Origin: Antedon mediterranea
Taxonomy: Eukaryota; Echinodermata; Crinoidea; Comatulida; Antedonidae
Assembly: GCF_964355755.1 (NCBI RefSeq)
Contig: NC_092674.1
Span: 5,833,001 to 5,897,000 of the forward strand
Length of the DNA: 64,000 nucleotides
Reading direction: 5' to 3'
Positions 15,301 through 28,403 of the stretch are shown here, in pieces. How positions within the stretch are numbered: the stretch's first letter is position 1; each line of letters opens with the position of its first letter. The position numbers and the translations under genes were made by a program. Below the pieces are notes generated by a model that saw nothing but the letters and a program-made list of their open reading frames with translations, did not search any database and was not told the origin of the DNA.

Positions 15301-18300
15301 ATTACAACACAATCGTAACACCTAAACGATGCATCATTGCATGTATCCTAATCTGGTCTATTCCAATTGTTTGTTACTTTGGGTCAGAAAACATACAAAT
15401 AAATGCACAAGTACATGCACAAATACATGCAAAAATACATGCAATAATATATACAAGCTGCTTTTTTCTACTTCTTTGTTTTACATGTTACCTTTATCTT
15501 AACATTTATCAGAGTTTGAGCCATCAGAATTCAGCTGTGATTCAACAAAACGCAGAGGAAATTGAACGTTCTAAAAAACTTGTCAAAACATTCTTAACTA
15601 TAATTGGAGTATTTATCATTTGTATGTTCCCAACTTTCTGCTATTCAGTTACGTATGCTGTTGGAATTTATACAGAACTGAATACAGATAATTCAACCAA
15701 TACTTATTATGTCTCAATGCTTGCTACTTTAAACTTTCTGGCTAATCCTATTATATACTGGTGGAGATTGAGAGAATTTCGTTTGGCAATTCTTAGACAT
15801 ATCCCTTATTTAAAGAGGCACAGACCAAATAGCATAGCTCCTATCAACTGAACAAACATTTAGGACAGAAAAAGGATTAGGATACAAAAATAGATTAATT
15901 TAAAGCTACTTTTAACTATGATTTTAACTAAGGAAGAATTTAGGACAGAATTTAGGACAGAAAAGGGATTAGGATACAAAAATAGATTAATTTAAAGCTA
16001 CTTTTAACTATGGTTTTAACTAAGTAAGAATTTAGGACAGAATTTAGGACAGAAAAAGGATTAGGATACAAAAATAGATTAATTTAAAGCTACTTTTAAC
16101 TATGGTTTTAACTAAGTAAGAATTTAGGACAGAATTTTAGGACAGAAAAAGGATTAGGATACAAAAATAGATTAATTTAAAGCTACTTTTAACTATGATT
16201 TTAACTAAGTAAGAATTTAGGACAGAATTTAGGACAGAAAAAGGATTAGGATACAAAAATAGATTAATTTAAAGCTACTTTTAACTATGGTTTTAAGTAA
16301 GTAAGAATTTAGGACAGAATTTACTGGACAGAAAAAGGATTAGCATACAAAAATAGATTAATTTAAAGCTACTTTTAACTATGGCTTAAGTAAGAATCAA
16401 TGTATTTGTATTTTTGTATTTTATCTGTACTATATTTTAACTTAACCAAACAATTTAAAACCACATGTTTGACTGGAAAATAATAATGAAATAGAATTAT
16501 GGTCCTCAGTTTTTTCCACAGAAGCAAAATTTACCGGAATAAATTAATTCTTCTGGACAGTAAGAAAATATAACCTAACAATTGGAGGCTATATTTTGTC
16601 AAAATCTATAAAGTTCAATATGTTTTGACACTTTTTAAAAATCTAGATTTAGAGTTGACTAAATTAGAAATTATCATCTGCATGTCACTGTTGTAACTGA
16701 TTAATTCAATTTTAATATAAATAAGACTGAATACAAATTATTGCAAATTGTGTTAAAAATGTGTAGTTAGATAATATTACAGTAATAATTGCAAATTGTG
16801 TTAGAAATGGCTGTTAGATTAAATAAGTAAATATTAAACTTCAATCAAAAATATCAATGGATATAATTTAATATAATATCTCATCTCTTTTAATGAACTG
16901 AATAACAGAAGTGTGTCAGGGACTTACCACAACATTGAATTACAGTTGGAAAACTGAAACGCATAGGAGTACTTTTCTGAAAGATGGCTCTGAAAATCCC
17001 ACGCATATTAACATAAAGGTTTTAAAGCAGAGTATCATAAATCAACCAGAAGGAACTTGTGTGAAAGAAGATATCAAATATCCCATAAACAAATCGGCCT
17101 TAAACCAGCATAAAGAACCAGATGAAACTAGTGTGAAAGCAGACACAATCTGCTAAGATTAAATCGTGCTTAAACCTGTATACTGGAAGGAACTAGCAGG
17201 AAGCAGGTGAGACAAGAAATAGTAAATCTCTCTTAAAATAGCATAAAGAACCAGAAGGAACTAGTGTGAAATAAGACAAAATCTGCTAAGATTAAATCTC
17301 TCTTAAACCTGTATACTGGAAGGAACTAGCAGGAAGCAAGTGAGACAAGAAATAGTAAATCTCTCTTAAAATAGCATAAAGAACCAGAAGGGACTAGTGT
17401 GAAAGCAGATAAAGTATGCCACAAAATCTGTCTTAAACCAGCATAAAGAACCAGATGGAACTAGTGTGAAAGCAGACACAATCTGCTAAGATTAAATCGC
17501 TCTTAAACCTGTATACTGGAAGGGACTAGCAGAAAGCAGGTGAGACAAGAAATAGTAAATCTCTCTTAAAACACCATGAAAGCAAAAAAAAAACCAGTAA
17601 TAATTAGATTGTACTGAGCACTTCATGGCAGATATTTTCAAGAAGTTGACAGAAGGAGTCTAAAGAAAATAAGAGGGACTTTTTTTTCAATTTGATTATA
17701 AATGTCCTATCACTATCTATTTTTACATTGACAATTTCTTATGCTTAACTTTACAAACGTTTTTAAGCATCATTGAAATGAATAGCATAGTAAGAAATGG
17801 TTCTTCACCAATTGAAAGGATTGATATACCAATAACACTAGTTGTAGTTGTATTGTTTTTAGCAATAATTTCAGTGATTACTAATATAATAGTTATAATC
17901 ACTGTTTTTTCAATTAAAAGATTATGGAAGAAACAGAATGTGTTTATCATATCTCTTGCGTTGACTGATGTGGTATCAAGTGCTGCATTGATCGCTACTA
18001 CTATAGTTGATTTAACTATAACATATGATCTACAAATATCATCAAAACTTCCTTATTTAAATACTTTGTACATATCTCTGGCCACTACATCTATGTGTAT
18101 GTTTGCTGCCATCGCAGTAGATCGTTCCATAGCCCTTGTTTGGGCACCGTTCAATTACGACACAATTGTAACACCTAAACGATACATCATTGCATGTATC
18201 CTACTCTGGTTTATTCCAATTTTGTGTTACTTTTTGTCAGCAAAAACACAAATACAAGGAATAATATTTGCAACTTGCTTTTTGGTACTTCTTTGTTTTA

Positions 18301-21300
18301 CAAGTTATCTTTATTTTAACATACACCGATGTCTGTGCCATCAGAATTCAGCCGTGATTCAACAGAACGTGGAGGAAATTGAACGTTCTAAAAAACTTAT
18401 TAAAACATTTTTAATCGTAATTGGAGTATTTGTCATTTGTATGTTGCCATCTTTCTACATTTCTCTTATGTTTTCTGTTGGAATTTATACTGGATTTAAT
18501 ACAGAAGTTTTAAAACGATTGTATTATGTCGCAGTGCTTGCTCTATCAAACTCTCTGGCTAACCCTATTATTTACTGGTGGCGGTTGAGTGAATTTCGTT
18601 TGGCTATTCTTAGGCATATTCCTAATATACGAAGGCACAGAAGTCCTAATAGCATAGCTTCTTTTACCTAAAAACACTTAAAAAAAAACTGTTTTTTTAC
18701 TCAGAATATAAACAGTTGGTACCGACTGGAAAAATTCCATTAATGAAAAAAAATATTTTTCAACATTGCTTGACTGACAACACCGATTAATTCAAAGACG
18801 GATATTAAAACAACATGAATGTTTATGAGTTGAATAAGGAGACAATTTTCATGAATTAAAGATTGCCTTTTAACATGATGAAGTTGAGTAAAATAGTACA
18901 GTCCAGCTTTGAACTCATGTGGGTGGATAGAAAACAGAATAGATGATGAAGACTGGATTGTTTGTTTATCTATTGATTACATCATTGGTTTTATATTACA
19001 TACAGTAAGTTATTGTACACACTCCTGATGTTTTTGTATTCATACCAAAAATAGAAATTCTGTTACATGTGTCTTGTTACACATTGTGTTCTTCAATTAT
19101 ACTCATATATACAGTAAATTGATATAATTCAATTATCTATAACAAATTTAAAAAACACAAATTGTGTTATGAAACAACAGACAATTATTACAGTAATAAT
19201 TGTTTACCTGATAAATAGGAAATATAAAACTTCATTCATAAACATAATGAATATAACTTTTTATTTCTTCACAAATGAACTGAACAGAAGTCACTCAATA
19301 GAATGGCATTATATTGCAGGATAATAGAAACACAGTGCAGTACTTTTCCCAGGAAAAAAAACCAAAAAACTATAGTGTGAAAACAGGTAATAAACTATGC
19401 TACAACAAAACCTGTCTTAAACCACCATAGAGAACCAGATGAGACCGGTGTTAAAGCAGAAAAAATATGCTTTTCTAGGACAAAATCTGTCTTAAACAGC
19501 ATATGAACCAGACAGGACCGGTGTAAAAGCAGATAATCACCCTTAAACCTGTATACTGGAAGGAAGAACCAGACGGTGTGAAAGCAGATTAAATCAAATC
19601 TGTCTTAAAATTACAATAATAACAATTATAATCGACGTTGATTGTACTCTTTTTGGAAGAGACTTCCAATTTTGGAACATGAATTTTCAAGCAGTTTTGT
19701 TTTTCAAGTTTTCTTTATTTTAACATTTACCAGAGTTTGTGCCATCAGAATCCAGCTGTGATTTAACACAGAGGAAATTGAACGGTTGAAAAAACATTTG
19801 TCATAATAATAGGAGTATTTGTTATTTGTTTGTTCCCAATGTTTTACTATGCTTTTATGTTTGATGTTGGACTTTATACAGAATCTAATACATACACTTT
19901 AACTGTATTTTATTATGGATTATTGCTTGCTATTTTAAACCCTCTGGCTAACCCTATTATTTACTGGTTGAGGTTAGAAGAATTTTGTTTGGCCATCCTA
20001 AGACGTATCTCTATGAATCGTCTAGGTAATGAACTGAAACAGGTATATAGTTTACAATAATTTATTTATTTATTTTGGTATAAAAAATATAAAATACAGA
20101 GCGGCAGCTGGGCTAAAATGCTTGCATTACAAAATAAGACAAGACAGCTAACAATTACATATAAAAATACAAAACAGAATTTACAAAGTCCTTAATATTG
20201 CACAAAGCTAAGAATATTGATGTTTAGTATAAAAATAATGAATGTTCATTAATAGATGGTACAAATAATTTCATGACATGACTGATGATGAGATTCTAAA
20301 TGACTAGAATCAACTTAAGTGTATTATTGTACAAATGAATAGATTTTATTAGTTATGAAAATATGTAAGGTTAGTCAAAAATAGCAAATATGTAGGCTAA
20401 TGTATTAAAATCTCAGCCAAATACACCAGTTCATTGAGTAAGATAAAAATATAAAAGTCATGATAATATTAGTGAAAAAATAAAATGAAAACAACATACA
20501 CTAGACTTTCTCTCGTTTTTTCTAGTTCATCAAATTCAGCCCGTTTTTCTTTTACGACCTGCACTGCCTTCTTACATGCCTCTACGTCATTCTTCTCCAG
20601 AACGTCCTCGTTTGGTTTGAATTGATGCCAACGTGCCGAAAACTTCTCAAGTTCAGAAGAGAATGCCTTGACTCTCGACTCAACATTATTTTTCATGACA
20701 GAAATCTGATAAAAAATTAAAATAAATTGATTTCTTTAAAGTGAGTTTAAGCCAATTGGTACAGGCCAATATAACAACAGGATGATGAGCTCCGGTGAAT
20801 CAAAGAGTTCATCTGTGGTTGCGACCCGATCAGTACCATGCCTAAAAAACGCTTGACTGATTTTAGATTGGCCAATTGGTTTCCTCAAACATACACCGCG
20901 CAAATAGTACAATGCTGTAGCTGCAACTAGTATCAGTCAATCATAAGATCAAAGGACTGTTACAAGTTCCTATCTTGGCGAGGCGAGCTCAGCATCCATT
21001 TCTTTGATTGCCTTGGTTGATACTAATGACCTAGAATAATCTAAAAGAATGAAACCTCACCTGCTCTCTGACCATTAACTGATGACTTTCCATCATAAGT
21101 TCAAACTTGTCCCATTTTGCTTTCAGTTGCCCAAGCTGTTCTACTCCAGTAGCAGCCACAGACCGCAACAACCGGTTCTTAGTTTCTGCAATATCAAATT
21201 GTGGCTGGATCTGGAGAAAGTGAAACATATTCATAGAGTAAAAATAAATGTAATTTGAACTGTGTCTTTAATGTTATATATACATTATTTCTAGTCGGTC

Positions 21301-24300
21301 TCGTAAACAGGAATCTGGCAACTATCGTTCTCAAAAAGTTAAAGACAAAGAAATTTCACGCTAAGCTCCGCCCACTTTGTTAAAGCTCTTGAATAAATAA
21401 TGAGCACTGTCCTGTGGCTTCTCATCGTGTTTCGTAAAGCTATTGACCGGAACAACAACAAAATAAAGTAGTGAATTGGTGTTTTACTGTACAGTATATA
21501 CTTGCCTCCAACCTCAAGGTCCTGATTTCGCTCACGACTGCTTCTACTCCATTCCCCCAAGCCTCAAATAATTTACTATAGATTTGGATTTTTATAAAAA
21601 AAAATTATTGATCAAAATCGCCATAACTGGAAACATTACTTACAATTGGTTTCGTGGTCACAAGTTCTGTATGCCTAGCATTTGCTTGACCTATCTCTTG
21701 AACCGTTTGAGGTCGGGTCGATAGTGACTCTATAGCCTCTGTTACAAACTTGTCTATATCTGTCACATGGCTGTTGATAGATCGGCGAAGAGAGTTGAGG
21801 AGAGCATCAAAGAGCTGTTGAATATGGTCATCAATCACACCTCTTACCGGTGTTGTTGATACGGTGATACAGTCAACCTTAATTTGGCTATACAAAAGTA
21901 TTAGAAAATAAAAACTATTATTAAACTCTGTCGACACTAGCAAACTACTGTAGTTTGACAAAAGAAGTGTGATGTGCCCAAATATGGCAGTGATATGCCC
22001 AAATATGGCAGTGATATGCCGAAATATGGTAGTGATATGATAGTGAATGATTATCATGTCCCTATATGTGCATATCACATTGTTTTGTTACATAAACTTT
22101 TATAGTGTAGACAGAGCTTTACATAATGAAAATGTTGACTTTGAAGGCTAGCTATTACAACTATTCTTTCAAAGCCGTTGAATTTATAGAGGGCGCATAG
22201 AAAAGATAGGTTATGCGACATATTTTTACAAGCAAGTTATTTTGACTGAATGATCAGTGTGTGAGGTTATGGATCTAAAACACCTGAGATCAAAACCCAT
22301 CAAGATCACTGGACTTGGTCGTGGTTTAATTGACTAGGCAATATAACATGTCATATCACCCTTTTGGGTAATATAACATTTTCTATCTTCGTCACGGTAG
22401 CCATTTCGACTAACATTTTCAAATTCACATAGGCTCAGGGCTGCAAATTAAGGGGTATTTGGTCGCATTTGCGACCTAATTTTTCTGTTTGCGACTAAAG
22501 AAACAGAATAGGTCGCGCATAGCGCGACAAGATCGTCTGCTTGTGCGAGTTGTTTCAAATTGAAGTCGGGTGTGTTTTCCCTATTTCAAACACTGTGTAA
22601 TTTAATCTCTCTACTACGGAAGGCTCAGGAGTTTCCACTAGTCACCGCCGCCGCAAAGGTGTCAGGTTCATTCAAGCGTACAAAGCCCCTAAACATTTTA
22701 CACTCGTTGTGATTGGAAGTTCGTTGCATGCTGCCTTAACCAATCACACAAAAGGACACCAAACACACAGCACAGTGTGACGCGCGGACGACACAAACCT
22801 CGTGGAAAATCACCTCCGTTTTAAAGAAGGAATATAAAATCAATTGTACCGCCGTACACAGAAGTTAGCCAGGGCGGGCGCGGTAGATACAAAGGATTGT
22901 CGCCGCGCAGTCATCAGCATTTTTTAGGCAGTATAAATGGTTATATCATGATTAATAAATAATGTAATTAATGATATGTATAATAATATCTATTCATTAT
23001 ATAGATTAAACAGCAGTATTGTTTATCAGTAGATTTAATACTTTATTCCAGATTCTGATTATCGAAAATTATATATCAGAGAAAATACCGCAACTTTTCC
23101 TACAAAGTAGCTTCGTAGATAAAACAGGCTACGTTGTTGGCTTTGTAGGTTACATTGTTTGGCTTCGTTAGTAACCTCAATAAACAACCTCACGATGTTC
23201 TTAGTAAGTAACAAGGTGTGAACATTATTATTTAATGTGTTATTTTTGACTGGCGGAGAGGACCAATTTGTACATTACTAAGAAATATATAATATAATAG
23301 TTTTTATTTGTAAATATTTCATTCGTGTGTGTTTTTTTACTCTCAACGGCGAATATAAATTTCTCACAATGTAAACGTAGAGACACGATCCAACACAATG
23401 AACTATGCCAACTAATAAAAATAATATAGCGAACGTCCAGTCGATCCAGAAACATGCAAACAAAAAGATCGTAAACAATTCATTCTAAATATAGTATCAG
23501 AACGTTCAATCGGTCGCTCAAAAAGACTGCCGACAGAAGACCGTAATTAATACAGACCTAGTTTTTTGGTCACATGTCATGAAACGCGATACTCTGTTTT
23601 ACCACCGCAAACCTCTCGCATGTTTTTTTTTACTCGGTACGAGGGGGATGGCTACAAAACAGTGTACCTGAATTTTGCGTCACATGAAACGTAATACAGC
23701 TCTAAACTGTTCCCACGGTCCACACGTTTTTCCCCTCCAAATTCTGGTCGGGTCTTTTGTCGTAATAATAATTTACAAAGGCCTATGTTAAATCTTAACA
23801 TGGAATATATATTTATTTTGCATATATTTTGTTGGTGTCCTAGCCAAGGTGTTGTTGTTTTTATAATTCGCTAAACCAAGGTAGGATTGAATCATGTAGG
23901 CCGCCGAAACTCTCTCTGCTGAGGGCCCGATTTCGTCTCGTCGGCGGATGTCCTGCCAAATTAGGACAACCGATGTGTAGGGCGGCTACAAAAATTAACG
24001 TCTTAGACTAGGATTTTAATTAGCCAACAATATATGTTTGTTTCCATTGTTTATGCTCCTAACTAAAGGCGATGACATTGGTGTTTACAAACCGTACGAT
24101 CGACGCGTAGATATTATCATAAAATCGTAGGCATGGCAACGAACAATACTTTGGAAATTACAGGATATGTTTAGCCATGGAGGAAATTTTTTCCTCCATG
24201 GTTTAGCGAACAATAACCTACGATCTATTTACGCGTAGGCTACGAAAGGTTACGCGTATATACAAAGCAGTAATTTCTTTCTGTACCGTAACAATAATAG

Positions 24301-27300
24301 ATCTTGCGTGAATATAAGTGGCGCATCAGGACCAGTGCCTAAAAAATGTGCATAACCCAAATTAATTGAATTCTTCAGTGCTGAATTTTTATGTGCTCAG
24401 AAATCGATTGAAACAACCTATAATTACTCAAAAATCGCCCCCCCCCCAAAGCGGGGCCATTGGCGGCCCCCTGACCCCCAGCCTAAGGTTGTACTGTATT
24501 TCATTTTTATACACCCCCCCCCTCTAAACTAAAAACGGATCTGCGCGGATGGGGTTTGAGGGAAGGGGGTTAGTTTGTAGATGAAAAGGTGCTACTAAAA
24601 AAATTGGTGGTGCTACCAAAAATTATTATGAGCCATCATAAAAATGTGATAGTGCTACCAAGTAAAAAAGTTAATTTGCAGCCCTGAGGCTATGCAATAT
24701 AATATATACATACCTTGGCAGTTTTTCTGCATCTCTACCTTTGCCTTTAAGAGCTTTGAAGTTCCTCTCCCAGTCAGGTACTGTATGAAGCTGTTCTTCT
24801 ATCAGCTTATCAAGATCAACTGAGCCAAGGACAACCCATGGCTTATAATAAAAGAAGATTGAAAAGTAAGGTTAGTCTTAGTAGTTAATATAGAATAGAT
24901 TAATGAAGAAAACCAGAGAGAAAAATTTACCTTGAATCTATGTAATGCCTGTAAAAGTTTATGGAAAAGCTCCTCAGCTTTGCGGTAAAGAAGAGGGAAG
25001 CGGCTTGCATTCCTTTCTATCATCACAGGAAAGATAAGCGTCTGGCCTGGGTGGGGGTCACTTAACCCTTTGAAGTGATTTGGGATACTAATAAACTTCT
25101 TTATTTCACGGAAGTACTTTGCTCGAATTTCTTCTAGTGAGGGTCGGAATTGAAGCTTTTGCTGCCTAGGAATAACAAAAACAATATTTAAACGATACTG
25201 TACATTATAAATACATAAACAATTTATCTTACGCCTTATCAACAAATTTCAAGAATTACAGATATCCAAAAAAAATAAAATGTTAATGTTAAAAATGTTT
25301 AGGAGCTTTTTATTTGAAACAAAAAGTTTAAAATGTCCAGTTTACTGAAAACTCCGGTGTTCATATGCATTTGGGGAAAAATGACTACAAGACATTTGTT
25401 TCTAGCCATAAGAGTTTTGAGTAGAAACATACCTGTATACGATTTCCACTTTGATCTCTGGTAGGTTTTCATGTAGAGCTTCCAGGCCCATCTGATACTG
25501 GTGTTCCAAGGCCTTGTACAGTTGTCTATCCCAGTGTAGCTTCCATGTTTTCATGTCTTCTAGCTTATAGCCCTATACCATAAAAAAAAATATCAGTTAA
25601 TTACTAACACTGGTCTACCAACTATTAGGGATCACAACACCTAACTAGCTCTAATGTGTAATCGCTGAAACCACAAAAAAAGCATTAATACAGTGACCTT
25701 GTATACAAATTAAAAAAACACTACACTGTAGGACATAATTAACTGTTCACACAAAAAGTGTTTCGTAAACACTGATTTTCTATTTGCAGTGTCCACCGAA
25801 AAAGTAAAAGTTTGAGCTCTTTGGATTTTGTGAAACCAGTAGAATATGCTTATTGCCGAAGTAGCTCAGTACCTTGCTGTGTAGATCTGCCATTATGGTT
25901 CTGATATCATTCAGGCCTTCCTTCCAACGTGATGGCTGTCTCAGAAGATCTACGTTCATAAGATAGACTACCTGAAATTATAGATAACCAGATACATGTT
26001 GTTATTATTATCATCACTTTTTTTAGGACTTTCATTGAACCATGTCTTAAGAAACTCTCTATCAAGAGATGTCTAGTTCTCAAAATTGTTGTGTGAAAGA
26101 AGAGGATTTATAAAGCGCTTCTTCATTATAGATCAAAGTATTGTATGTACATAATCGTATTCTACATTAAACTCTGTCTACACTATCAAACTAGTTTGAC
26201 TAAAAAAATGTGATGTGCCCAAATTTGGAAGTGATACGTCCAAATATGGCAGTGATATGACATCATCATGTACATATACGGGCACATCAAATTTGTTTGT
26301 TACATAAAGTTTGCTAGTGTAGATAGAGCAATTTAATTTGTAATTTAACAATCTAATCAACCTTTTCTGAGATAGTATTGTGAATTTTACGTAGCCGCCT
26401 GTTCTCGGTGGTCAGGCGCTCAGCTGCAGCCTGCAACTTCTGGATATAGGCTTCCAGTTCTTCTGGATTATCCCAAGTAACTTGCAACTTGCCATCAGAT
26501 TCCTTCGCACCTTTCTTGGGATTCTTTATGATGTTTTGAAACGCTATGGCTGATGTCAACATCATTGGCCGTTGGCTTGGAATCATCTGTTCAGCTATGG
26601 TGTTATGGAAATGAGCCACCTTTAATATGCAAATTAACAAGAAAAAACATTCAATATTACAATATTAATGGTAAGTGGGTGCAACTGACAAGTAAAGACT
26701 GCTTACTATATGTAAGTCGAGTAAGCACCTCAAACAAGTCTAACAAGTTTGTTTATTATATATTTATACTGGCCAACCTCTTCAGTCAAAGACTGGTCTC
26801 CCCGAGGACCCAGTCTCGAAAGATGTACTAGGTTCTTTAAAGTGCACATGAGCTATATGTGTACACTGGACCTACGGTTTATAGTCCTTATCCGAGAAGA
26901 CTCGTTCTACCACCAGAACCATGGAGTGCAGTGAGCCTCGAACCCGATGTTATAGCTATGTAATTATGGTTCCACTGCAGCTCGGCCACACACTTAATCA
27001 CAAATGAAAAAAATTCTCGTTCACAACATTATCAGGACAAAGCCAATAGCAGTAAAATAACATGTAGCGGTAAAATATTTATAATACTTTTAATAAGTTT
27101 CTGATTAAATTTCTTGTGATTTAGCAATACACTTACCTGTTTCAGGATAACACCATGTCGGTAAAACTTCTGAGCAATATTTGCCGTGTGTTGGATCTTA
27201 GCTGGTATAGCAAAACCGAGACCTTGAAGCTGACGCACTTCACGTAGAAGAGTCACTAACTTGTCACCATAATTGACCACAAGTTTGTCATCTCGTGTGT

Positions 27301-28369
27301 CAAAGTCCATCAAACGTCCAGTTGTCTGTAAACTACAAAAAGAAGTCAAAATATCGAGAAAAATAAAGCTCCTGTTTTTTAAAATGAAATTAAGTATTGT
27401 CTTTAGCTTCTAGCATCGATACAAGTGCTAGTCAGTGGCTGTAATTATTTTGATTGGATGGTAGTTTAACTAACCTCATTGATAGTTTACTTTTATCAGT
27501 GTTGTATGCTAATCAGATGTCTTGAGGAAGTTATGATTTAATAACAAAAATAACTCTAAATGTATTAGGCATCATTTTCCATTACATTTGCTTATGATCA
27601 ATAAACAAATCTTACCCAAGTGGTTTCCTTGTATCTTCAATAGCAGCTTGTGTGTCTTGTGACCAAGTATCAAACTGATCTTGCCGCCAACTCTGCAACT
27701 CCTCCAATAGATCCAAAGAATCCTTTCTGAATCGACTGAATCCAGATAGATCATTTAGCAAAGCTTCTGCTGTGTGACTGGTTTCCTCGACCTGATAAAC
27801 AAGATATTTGATACAAGATAAAATACACTTAGTAACTGGATTTGTAAGATGTAAGCCTATTCTAAAGCTGTCTACACTATCAAACTAGATTGTTTCAAAT
27901 TAATTTCCTATCATCAGGATTGTGTATGTAAATACCCTTTATTATTTTCCTATATTTAGATGAAGTTTAAATGGACAGGGAAGTACTAGTAATAAAGAAT
28001 AAATTCAGCAGAAACTGTCAAACAAATAGAAACCTTAGCCTCCAGCTGTCTGACCCAGACAATGTTATTGGTGACCTCTGGTAAGTTCTTGCCCAACTTT
28101 GGCTTCCCTTCGTTTACTCTGGTGTTAAAATCCTCCTTGATGATTTTTATGTATTGTTGAAGCTGTTGCAGAAGTGTTTCCCTGAAGACCAAAAAGTATT
28201 AATTACTGAGTATAGTGCAGGGTATGGAATTTGGGAAAAATTAGCAGGTGCTTGCATTAAAAATCTTGAGTTCAGATTTAGCCTATGATCAAGCGGTTAA
28301 GACAGTGGAACCACCAATATCGACAAGGGTTCGAGTCTCACTCGCTCCATGGTTCTGGTGGTAGAACAA

Positions 28370-28403
<34 letters not shown>

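Larger units (their letters stand above)
13181..20499. other. 7.3-kb DYNC2H1 intron hosting an antisense GPCR cluster
   Basis: This is the longest intron traced here; most others are under 1 kb. It separates exon 20500-20705 from exon 13025-13180. Nearly all of it is a tandemly duplicated unit of minisatellite plus single-exon GPCR on the plus strand, present as two intact copies and one remnant. Positions 13,200-13,860 are AT-rich with short ATT/ATC runs and no gene. Confidence 0.85.

Noticed and set aside
15861-16393. Regular array that could be taken for CRISPR
   Set aside because: Units are contiguous 92-bp repeats without unique spacers, in animal nuclear DNA.
24121-24145. X-box-like 'gtaggcatggcaac' as a ciliary promoter element
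   Set aside because: One mismatch in the core; it lies inside a transposon in an internal intron, 8 kb from the DYNC2H1 start.
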